Positions 57,700 through 64,000 of a stretch of 64,000 nucleotides of DNA are shown in pieces. The DNA is from Eubacteriaceae bacterium. Its GTDB lineage: Bacteria; Bacillota; Clostridia; Peptostreptococcales; Anaerovoracaceae. A model generated the notes under the pieces. That model searched no databases, was not told where the DNA came from, and saw only the letters and a program-made list of their open reading frames with translations. Location of the stretch: NCBI GenBank assembly GCA_902362805.1, contig CABIXY010000003.1, positions 281,140-345,139 on the forward strand, given 5' to 3'. The position numbers were made by a program, and so were the translations under genes. Each line of letters begins with the position of its first letter. Within the stretch, counting starts at the first letter, position 1.

Positions 57700-58212
57700 A
57701 TGGGTAGAACTAGAGGATTAGAACAATTTAGACTGCCGAGATGGGAGGAACTGCCTTCTATGGATCTGTATTTGGACCAGGTCCTTTCTCTGCTGGACGA
57801 ATGGCTGGGCGACTATCTCTCCTTTGACGGAAAGAAAATCATGACGAAAACCATGATTAACAATTACGTCAAGCAGAAGTTTATCGCACCGCCGGTCAAC
57901 AAGAAATACGACAGGGTCGCCGTGGCTTCTCTATTTGTCATTGCCATTTTGAAGCCTGTTTATACTATAAATGAGATATCTCGACTGATTAAAATGGCTT
58001 TGAGAGCTTCTGAGAAGGAAATGTCTTATAATCAATTTTGCCAGCTGATCGAAGAAGCGGTAGAGCACGCCTTCCACGGAACTTCTATGCCCAAAAAAGC
58101 CAATCCAAACGATCCGCGAGACCTTTTCTGGAACGTCTGTAATTCCTTTGCCTGTCAGCTTTACGTGAGAAATATCTACTTGCAGTCCCATAAGAAAGAT
58201 GATAAACTTTAA
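57700..58212 (+). CDS. DUF1836 family protein
   Basis: A 170-residue soluble protein of DUF1836, a family that often sits upstream of hemolysin III or other membrane proteins in Firmicutes. Recognisable segments are RLPRWEELPSMDLYLDQVLSL, MTKTMINNYVKQKFIAPPVN and the MerR/HTH-like region RLIKMALRASEKEMSYNQF. An HTH-like arrangement (KIMTKTMINNYVKQ) suggests DNA binding. AAAGGATG precedes the ATG. It opens a five-gene run that ends with the DHHW protein or the ABC-F gene; whether they are co-transcribed is not clear. Confidence 0.8.
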   Translation: MGRTRGLEQFRLPRWEELPSMDLYLDQVLSLLDEWLGDYLSFDGKKIMTKTMINNYVKQKFIAPPVNKKYDRVAVASLFVIAILKPVYTINEISRLIKMALRASEKEMSYNQFCQLIEEAVEHAFHGTSMPKKANPNDPRDLFWNVCNSFACQLYVRNIYLQSHKKDDKL

Positions 58213-58245
58213 AGGCGTATTATTTCCAGTAAAGAGAGGGAACAG

Positions 58246-58959
58246 ATGAAGAATAATTTGAAACGATTTTTAGCAATATTTATGATAGGCGCAGTGATTA
58301 TGGCCTTTTCGGCTTGTGGACAAGATACCGAGAAAGATGCCGCTAAGGATGCTGAAACCAAGACGGCGTCTGAAAAGAAGCAGGACACTGACAAAAAAGA
58401 AGAGAAAACAAAAGAAGAAAAGAAGAAAGATAAAGAGAAAACAACGAAGAAGTCTTCTGAAAAGAAGGAAGAGAAGAAGGAGACATCGCCAGACAGTAAG
58501 CCGTCTTCTGGCGGCAATTCCTCAAACAGCAATTCCTCTAGCGGTAATTCTTCCGGCAGCAATTCCGGGAATGGACAGACCAGCAAGGAAAAAGGCCTTT
58601 CTACAATCATGAGTTCCATCCTGGCCGGAGTAGATCTGCCGAAGGTCGGCAATACAACGCTGAGCGGTGATAATTTCCCGGCGTTTGCTTTTATTGAAAA
58701 ACAGGATGGCTATACGGGGCTGGCATCAGAAGCGCTGGTAGGATCCATCGCCCATTCCGTGGTTTTAGTCAGAGTGCCGGAGGGTGCCAGTGCTAAGTCG
58801 ACAGCTGCAAGCATCAAAGCGAACGCAGACCCGCGGAAATGGATCTGTGTCGAGGCGGAGAAGACCATCGTCAAGTATCACAAGAGAACGGTATTGTTGA
58901 TCATGTCAGATGCTGCTACGGCCAATGCTATCGCTGCAAACTTTGACGCTTTGTACTAA
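58246..58959 (+). CDS. Lipoprotein with Lys/Glu-rich linker and DUF4358-like domain
   Basis: A 237-residue lipoprotein. The signal ends AFSAC (Cys24). Residues 25-85 are an extreme Lys/Glu/Asp/Thr stretch and 86-112 a Ser/Asn/Gly-rich spacer (GGNSSNSNSSSGNSSGSNSG); both are low complexity. Residues 118-237 form a compact domain (AFAFIEKQDGYTGLASEALVGSI, VLVRVPEGASAKSTAASIKA, TVLLIMSDAATANAIAANFD) of the DUF4358 type. In Firmicutes DUF4358 proteins usually occur with MBOAT and DHHW genes, as here, pointing to a surface polymer O-acetylation set. Confidence 0.78.
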   Translation: MKNNLKRFLAIFMIGAVIMAFSACGQDTEKDAAKDAETKTASEKKQDTDKKEEKTKEEKKKDKEKTTKKSSEKKEEKKETSPDSKPSSGGNSSNSNSSSGNSSGSNSGNGQTSKEKGLSTIMSSILAGVDLPKVGNTTLSGDNFPAFAFIEKQDGYTGLASEALVGSIAHSVVLVRVPEGASAKSTAASIKANADPRKWICVEAEKTIVKYHKRTVLLIMSDAATANAIAANFDALY

Positions 58960-58973
58960 AAAGAGAGGACAAT

Positions 58974-60326
58974 ATGCTATTTTCCAGTATATCATTCCTA
59001 TACGTGTTCTTGCCGCTGGTGCTGTTGATTTATTTCGCGGCGCCGGCTGGAATCAGAAATTACGTGCTGCTCTTAGCCAGCTTGGTTTTCTATTTCTGCG
59101 GGGAGCCTGTATACACGCTGCTTTTGATTTTTTCTGCGGCATCCAATTATCTGTACAGTTTGTACATCCAGCGACATGCAGGAGAGGGCAGGGCTAAAGC
59201 CGCTTTGCTCTTCGCTGTCATAGTCAATATCGGAATTTTAGGTTTTTTCAAATACGCTGATTTTTTTATGGAGGACATCCCTCTTCCCATAGGAATCAGT
59301 TTTTTTACATTTCAGACTATGAGCTATACCATCGACGTGTATCGGCAGAAGGTGGCGGCAGAGCGTAATCTGTTGAATCTGTCCGCTTATGTCTGTCTGT
59401 TTCCGCAGTTGATTGCAGGCCCCATCGTTAGGTATTCTGACGTAGCGGAGAGGCTGCACGAGCGAAAGCCGAACCTGGCGGAAATTTCTGAAGGTGTCAG
59501 GCGTTTTGTCCTTGGTCTTGGCAAAAAGGTCCTCATCGCTAATGGTATCGGCGGGCTCTGTGCGGCTTATACGGCTGCGGATACGAAGACCGTCCTCTTT
59601 GCCTGGATGTATGCAATCGCCTTTACTTTGCAGATTTATTTTGATTTTTCCGGTTACAGCGATATGGCAATCGGTCTTGGGAAAATCTTTGGTTTTCGTT
59701 TTCCTGAGAATTTCAACTATCCATATATATCAAAATCCGTCACGGAATTCTGGCGCAGGTGGCATATGACCCTGGGCGCATGGTTTCGAGATTACGTGTA
59801 TATTCCCCTGGGCGGAAACAGGGTGAAGACCGGCAGATGGCTCTTTAACATGGCGGCGGTCTGGCTTTTGACTGGCCTATGGCACGGCGCCAACTGGAAT
59901 TTTGCCATCTGGGGCATACTGTACGGGCTGCTGCTCTCAGTGGAAAAGCTGGGTCTTGCCAAGGTGTTGGACAAGATGCCGGCACCGGTATGCCACATCT
60001 ATGTGATGTTTTTCGTCATCTGCGGTTTCGTGCTCTTTAACGGCAGCTCTATGGAAACCATAGGAGAAGATTTTTCCTGCTTATTTGGCGCCGGAGGAAC
60101 GCCGCTGATCGACAGCCTTTCATTGTACTACCTGAAGAGTTATTTGGGCCTCTTTCTCATCGCTATCGTCGGCGCCACGCCCCTTGCAGCGAGACTGGCC
60201 TCCAAGGTGGAAAGCAGCTGGGCAGGGGCGGTTTTGGAGCCGATTCTGGTGGGGGCGGTGCTCCTGGCAGTTACCGCCTATCTGGTAGATGGGTCGTTTA
60301 ACCCGTTTCTGTATTTCAGATTTTAG
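58974..60326 (+). CDS. MBOAT-family O-acyltransferase (AlgI/DltB-like)
   Basis: A 450-residue membrane protein with about twelve segments. MBOAT marks: LPIGISFFTFQTMSYTIDVY (LPxGISFFTF), the FPQLIAGPIVRYSDV loop, DFSGYSDMAIGLGKIFGF, PKNFNYPYIS-like RFPENFNYPYISKS, WRRWHMTLGAWFRDYVYIPLGG, and the catalytic His in LLTGLWHGANWNFAIWG. It moves acetyl groups across the membrane to an extracytoplasmic acceptor. It lies between the DUF4358 lipoprotein and the DHHW protein, which complete the set. TAG stop, 12 bases before the next start. Confidence 0.92.
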   Translation: MLFSSISFLYVFLPLVLLIYFAAPAGIRNYVLLLASLVFYFCGEPVYTLLLIFSAASNYLYSLYIQRHAGEGRAKAALLFAVIVNIGILGFFKYADFFMEDIPLPIGISFFTFQTMSYTIDVYRQKVAAERNLLNLSAYVCLFPQLIAGPIVRYSDVAERLHERKPNLAEISEGVRRFVLGLGKKVLIANGIGGLCAAYTAADTKTVLFAWMYAIAFTLQIYFDFSGYSDMAIGLGKIFGFRFPENFNYPYISKSVTEFWRRWHMTLGAWFRDYVYIPLGGNRVKTGRWLFNMAAVWLLTGLWHGANWNFAIWGILYGLLLSVEKLGLAKVLDKMPAPVCHIYVMFFVICGFVLFNGSSMETIGEDFSCLFGAGGTPLIDSLSLYYLKSYLGLFLIAIVGATPLAARLASKVESSWAGAVLEPILVGAVLLAVTAYLVDGSFNPFLYFRF

Positions 60327-60338
60327 GAGGGCAGCGGA

Positions 60339-61439
60339 ATGAAAAAAGGAAGACAGATCGCGGTCATCGCAGTCTTTGTATGTATCTTGGCGGGCTTTGC
60401 CGCAAGTCATATTTTGCTGCCGGATCAGGAGCTTTCCAAGGCAGAACGTCGAAAGCTGGCGGCTTTGCCAGAGCTGACAAAAGAAGGGGTGCTTTCTAAA
60501 ACGTATATGGAAGATATGGAAGGCTATCTCATGGACCAATTTCCTCTCCGAGAGGAACTGCGGGCGTCAAAGGCGTTCATCACGTTAGCCCTTTTACGCC
60601 AGAAGGACGTTCATCAGATTTATCCCTTTGAGGGAGGATTGTACAAATGGGAACCGCAGCTGAAGCCCAGGGAAATCGAGTATTTTGTCGACAAGATCAA
60701 CGATATCAGCCTTAAATACCTGAAGAACAATCAGGTATACTATTCGATCATTCCTGACAAGGATTACTATATTGCCGAGAAAAGCGGGCGGCCTTATTTG
60801 GACTACGACAGGCTTTTCGCAATGGTAAATGAAAATGTTACAGAGGCGCAGTATATCGATATCATCGGCGCGCTCAATGAAACCGCTTATTACAAGACGG
60901 ACACCCACTGGAAGCAGACATCGCTTCAGCCTGTTTACAGGCGGTTAGGCATGGGCATGGGCTTTTTTCCCAGCCTGGAAAGCTGGCACAATCACGCGCT
61001 GCGGAGTGAGTACCCGTTTTACGGGGTTTATCGCGGACAGTCTGCAATTTTGACCGACGGCGAACGTTTAGAGTACATGACCAATGATGCCACGAAAAAC
61101 GCCGTGGTTACCAGCGCCGAGGTTTCTGGCACTCTGCCAGTCTATAACGTGGAAAACTTTGACGGCTTGGACGGCTACGACCTGTTTTTAAACGGCCCCC
61201 AGGCGGTGATGACCATCGAAAATCGGCAGGCGGATACGGATCGGGAACTGATCCTCTTCCGGGATTCTTTCGGGAGCAGCCTGGCACCACTTTTGATCGA
61301 CACCTATGCGAAAATTACTTTGATTGACCTGCGCTATATCGCAGCGGATTATTTGCCGCAGTTTGTGGACTTTGCAGAGCAGGATGTTTTGTTTATTTAT
61401 TCGGCGTCTCTGATCAACGGCGCCATGGTATTGAAATAG
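60339..61439 (+). CDS. DHHW-family (AlgX/AlgJ-like) acetyltransferase partner
   Basis: A 366-residue protein with one N-terminal membrane anchor (IAVIAVFVCILAGFAASHI). The extracellular SGNH-like domain carries YYKTDTHWKQTS near residue 190, where the family has DxHW, and LILFRDSFGSSLAPLL near 305 with the catalytic Ser. It accepts acetyl groups from MBOAT and places them on a cell-surface polymer. GGAGG lies just upstream. The stop is TAG. Which polymer is modified cannot be told from sequence. Confidence 0.88.
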   Translation: MKKGRQIAVIAVFVCILAGFAASHILLPDQELSKAERRKLAALPELTKEGVLSKTYMEDMEGYLMDQFPLREELRASKAFITLALLRQKDVHQIYPFEGGLYKWEPQLKPREIEYFVDKINDISLKYLKNNQVYYSIIPDKDYYIAEKSGRPYLDYDRLFAMVNENVTEAQYIDIIGALNETAYYKTDTHWKQTSLQPVYRRLGMGMGFFPSLESWHNHALRSEYPFYGVYRGQSAILTDGERLEYMTNDATKNAVVTSAEVSGTLPVYNVENFDGLDGYDLFLNGPQAVMTIENRQADTDRELILFRDSFGSSLAPLLIDTYAKITLIDLRYIAADYLPQFVDFAEQDVLFIYSASLINGAMVLK

Positions 61440-61459
61440 AAATTTACAGGAGCAAGGAA

Positions 61460-63013
61460 ATGAGTGTATTAACAGTAGAAAAGGTATCCCACGGATTTGG
61501 CGGACGGCAGATTCTGGAGGACGCATCCTTTCGATTGAACAAAGGTGAACATATCGGCCTTGTGGGCGCCAATGGCGAAGGAAAGACGACATTTTTAAAT
61601 ATTATTACAGGTAAGCTGATGCCGGATGCGGGGACAGTCAGCTGGTGCAATCATATCACAACGGGTTATTTAGATCAGCGCAGCAGTCTGACGCCTGGCA
61701 AGACCATCAGAGAAGTGCTGCAGGAGGCTTTCGGCCACTATTTTGATTTGGAAACGGAAATGCTGGCCTGTTACGACAAGATGGGATCTGCCTCTGACGA
61801 GGAGATGGGCAAGCTGATGGAGGATGCAGCGGAGATTCAGGATATTCTGGAGCACAGCGGTTTCTACACCATCGATGCCCGTATTGAGGAATTTGCAAAT
61901 GGCCTCGGTCTGGGTGATATCGGTTTAGACAAGGATGTCAGCGAACTCTCCGGCGGACAGCGATCAAAGGTCCTCTTGACCAAACTGCTCCTCGAGAACC
62001 CGATGATTTTGATTTTGGACGAGCCCACCAACTATCTGGATGAAAATCACATCGTCTGGCTGACTCGTTTTCTGCAGAATTACGAGAACGCCTTTATTCT
62101 GGTGTCCCATGACATTTCGTTCTTAAATGATGTGGTCAATGTGATTTACCATGTGGAGGAAGCGGTACTGACCAGGTACACGGGCAATTACGATGACTTC
62201 ATGCATATGTATGATATCAAACGGGCGCAATTGGAGCAGGCCTACAAAAAGCAGCAGAAGGAAATCGCTGATCTGGAGGATTTTATCGCCAGGAACAAAG
62301 CTCGTATCGCCACGTCCAATATGGCGAAGTCCAGACAGAAAAAGCTGGACAAGATGGATAAAATTGAATTATCGAAGGAGAAGCCGAAGCCTGTGTTCCA
62401 GTTCGACTATTCCAGAGCGCCAGGCAAGTACGTCATCGAGGCGGAGAATCTGGTGCTGGGTTACGACGAGGCTTTGACAAATCCGCTGACCTTCCACGTG
62501 GAGAGGGGTAAGAAGATTGCAATCAAAGGAGTCAACGGCCTGGGAAAATCTACGCTGCTGAAGACCATGTTGGGTTTCATCCCAGCTTTTGACGGGGAAG
62601 TGAAGCTGGACTACTATGCGGAGCCGGCTTACTTTGAACAGGAGCATGATGGCAGCAGCAAAACGGCTCTGCAGGATTTTTGGGACGATTTTCCATCCTT
62701 GGATAACGGGGAAGCCCGCCGTGCGCTTGCCAAGTGCGGTCTGACCAACGAGCATATCGAGAGCCAGGTCAGGGTGCTCTCAGGCGGTGAAAATGCCAAG
62801 TTCAGGCTCTGCAAGCTGATGCAGAAACCCATGAACCTGCTGGTTCTGGACGAGCCTACCAATCACCTGGACCCTGTAGCTAAGGATGTGCTGAAAGAAG
62901 CTATTCGGGATTTCAAGGGTACAGTGATTCTGGTCAGCCATGAACCGGAATTCTATGAAGGTATTGTCACTGACGTTTGGAATATCGAAGACTGGACGAC
63001 CAAGGTCGTATAG
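61460..63013 (+). CDS. ABC-F family ATPase (second copy)
   Basis: A 517-residue ABC-F protein. Domain 1: GANGEGKTTFLNIITG Walker A near residue 38, LSGGQRSKVLLTKLLL, LILDEPTNYLDENHI. A Lys-rich linker (FIARNKARIATSNMAKSRQK) corresponds to the tRNA-interacting segment. Domain 2: GVNGLGKSTLLKTML near 360, LSGGENAKFRLCKLM (signature SGGEN), LVLDEPTNHLDPVAKD. It lacks the C-terminal coiled coil found in the 25851 copy and is shorter, as in EttA/YbiT-like members. Role: translation factor or ribosome protection. TAG stop. GGAG precedes the ATG. Confidence 0.9.
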   Translation: MSVLTVEKVSHGFGGRQILEDASFRLNKGEHIGLVGANGEGKTTFLNIITGKLMPDAGTVSWCNHITTGYLDQRSSLTPGKTIREVLQEAFGHYFDLETEMLACYDKMGSASDEEMGKLMEDAAEIQDILEHSGFYTIDARIEEFANGLGLGDIGLDKDVSELSGGQRSKVLLTKLLLENPMILILDEPTNYLDENHIVWLTRFLQNYENAFILVSHDISFLNDVVNVIYHVEEAVLTRYTGNYDDFMHMYDIKRAQLEQAYKKQQKEIADLEDFIARNKARIATSNMAKSRQKKLDKMDKIELSKEKPKPVFQFDYSRAPGKYVIEAENLVLGYDEALTNPLTFHVERGKKIAIKGVNGLGKSTLLKTMLGFIPAFDGEVKLDYYAEPAYFEQEHDGSSKTALQDFWDDFPSLDNGEARRALAKCGLTNEHIESQVRVLSGGENAKFRLCKLMQKPMNLLVLDEPTNHLDPVAKDVLKEAIRDFKGTVILVSHEPEFYEGIVTDVWNIEDWTTKVV

Positions 63014-63047
63014 AATTTGCGAACGATTTGTATATTAGGTATGATTC

Positions 63048-63086
63048 AAAAATGCAGCTAGTCTGAATTTGGACTAGCTGCATTTT
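63048..63086 (+). terminator. Terminator after the second ABC-F gene
   Basis: AAAATGCAGCTAGTC and GACTAGCTGCATTTT form a perfect stem around TGAATTTG. Confidence 0.9.
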
Positions 63087-63300
63087 GGGGTTTGGGTATA
63101 TGTGCTGTTATCAAACCAGGACAAATGAATACTTCATTGCCATTTTGACGTACTCAATCTATTTGTTTAATTGTTGTTTAACTTATATTAAAGTTTCATC
63201 AAAATATTTGTCATTCAACCTGAGATAAACCGTTGGTACACGCAGACTTAAAATGGAGTCATGTTATGATAAGCATAGAAAAAATTTCGGAGGTAAAAAA

Positions 63301-63555
63301 ATGAACTAAGAAACGAAGAAGCAGTCTTTCGGTATTTCATCACTAATTGTCCTATCTTTAGTCGTTATTTTATTGACACAGGTCATAATCAACGGCAGTC
63401 CTAATATCCGTATGACTCTGATCTTTGCTACGGCTTTTGCAGGGGTGCTTTTGATGGCAACGGGCACATCCTGGAAGACTATCGAAGAGGGAATTCTCCA
63501 TGGATGCGATGTTGGAAAAAATCTTGGAATACCTGCAGGATCTGCCCCTTGCTAA
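63301..63555 (+). pseudogene. Broken NhaC-type antiporter fragment
   Basis: Behind a full ribosome site (GGAGG) the ATG at 63301 is followed by AAC and then TAA. Past that stop the frame reads on as an NhaC N-terminus: ETKKQSFGISSLIVLSLVVI, LIFATAFAGVLLMATGTSWK then TIEEGILHGCDVGKN, before it leaves the family and stops at TAA (63553). So the gene has a nonsense codon at position 3 and a truncation. The intact relative at 1-421 shares the TMS-G.SW/F arrangement. Confidence 0.7.
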
Positions 63556-63610
63556 TTTGGAAATTGAAATGTTCTTCAGCTCAGACAAATGTTAATACAC
63601 ACGTATTTGT

Positions 63611-63650
63611 CAAAACGCAACTGGTCTGATTTCGGACTAGTTGTGTTTTG
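63611..63650. terminator. Hairpin after the nhaC fragment
   Basis: CAAAACGCAACTGGTC and GACTAGTTGTGTTTTG pair with G-T wobbles; related in its core to the hairpins at 41206 and 63048. Confidence 0.75.
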
Positions 63651-63752
63651 GCGTATATATATCTGTTGGTGAAGTCTGTTGCAATAATCATCAAAAAAAG
63701 TGGTGTATATGGATAGAAGGGCACACAACAGGAGTAGGAAAAGGATAAGGCG

Positions 63753-64000
63753 GTGAAAGAATTGAGAAAGAAGGTGCGAAAGGGGATGGGGCTTTTGGCT
63801 TTGGTAGTCGTAACGACGGCAGCTTTGGTCGGCTGCACCGACGAGGGGCTAGGCACCATTGATAACGAGGATCTGCATTTTGAAGCAATCACAACAATAG
63901 AGGTATCGACGACTTTGTCTGGTGATGAAATCATCGATCTTAATGAAGAAGAGATAAAGGATTTTGTCAGCCTGGCAAATAGTTTTGCGCTGGAAAGAGA
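63753..64000 (+). CDS. Lipoprotein, N-terminal part (runs off the window)
   Basis: A GTG start at 63753 opens a frame to the window end (82 codons). The first 28 residues are a lipoprotein signal with a basic start (KELRKKVRKGMG), a hydrophobic core (LALVVVTTAAL) and the lipobox LVGC (Cys28). The mature part begins TDEGLGTIDNEDLHFEAITT and is acidic. No family was recognised from the visible portion. GGATAAGG precedes the start. Confidence 0.6.
   Translation, partial: MKELRKKVRKGMGLLALVVVTTAALVGCTDEGLGTIDNEDLHFEAITTIEVSTTLSGDEIIDLNEEEIKDFVSLANSFALER

Overview
The window looks like a chromosome segment from an anaerobic, low-to-moderate GC Gram-positive bacterium of the class Clostridia. The reasons are ferredoxin-dependent 2-oxoacid oxidoreductase, several flavodoxins and [4Fe-4S] aldo/keto reductases, a T-box leader, a yybP-ykoY riboswitch, and Firmicutes families such as DUF3793, DUF1836, DUF2089, YlmH, BioY and SdpR/SdpI. 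A relative of the Eubacteriales family XIII / Anaerovoracaceae group is a guess from gene content only. No rRNA, tRNA, CRISPR array or intact insertion sequence was seen.

Layout. 1-8 kb: partial NhaC antiporter, PHP hydrolase divergent from a PucR regulator with a CodB-type permease, an operator-controlled DUF3793-flavodoxin pair, and PhzF divergent from a MocR regulator. 8-15 kb: LysR regulator divergent from a redox cluster (cyclophilin-like domain, two flavodoxins, DUF4405 membrane protein, two ferredoxin-fused aldo/keto reductases). 15-19 kb: peptidases and BioY. 19-25.4 kb: sigma-54 activator divergent from a methylamine methyltransferase operon (mtbB, mttB and a third MttB-family gene). 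25.8-30 kb: ABC-F protein and small enzymes. 30-35 kb: two large unfamiliar genes, a Hint-domain protein and a LamG / transglutaminase-like protein. 35-38 kb: T-box-controlled 2-oxoacid:ferredoxin oxidoreductase. 38-48 kb: FN3 protein, SdpR/SdpI pair, two-component/ABC/MerR group, a PIN-domain pair inserted before a MATE pump, and a basic amino acid antiporter. 49-52 kb: P-type ATPase under a Mn riboswitch. 52-64 kb: DUF2089 group, a TetR-C/DUF4097 fusion, YlmH, acyl-CoA synthetase, an O-acetylation set (DUF4358 lipoprotein, MBOAT, DHHW), a second ABC-F, a broken nhaC copy and a partial lipoprotein.

The strongest biology is genetic-code expansion. mtbB and mttB each have one in-frame TAG at the place where dimethylamine and trimethylamine methyltransferases carry pyrrolysine, and homology continues on both sides. 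A flavodoxin at 5117-5539 also has an in-frame TAG followed by a normal flavodoxin C-terminus. Yet TAG is the terminal stop of at least eighteen genes here, including mttB itself. The corrinoid proteins, corrinoid:CoM or :THF methyltransferase, RamA and the pyl genes are not in the window.

Other points worth attention are a complete sigma-54 promoter with an array of TGAGAA sites and a long leader containing a terminator-like hairpin and a 288-bp palindromic repeat, a possible repeat family of three large imperfect palindromes, an Ile-type T-box on an oxidoreductase operon, a 47-bp duplicated MerR-type promoter bracketing the PIN module, and an SdpR operator copied into the upstream terminator. 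All assignments come from reading the sequence; no database search was run.
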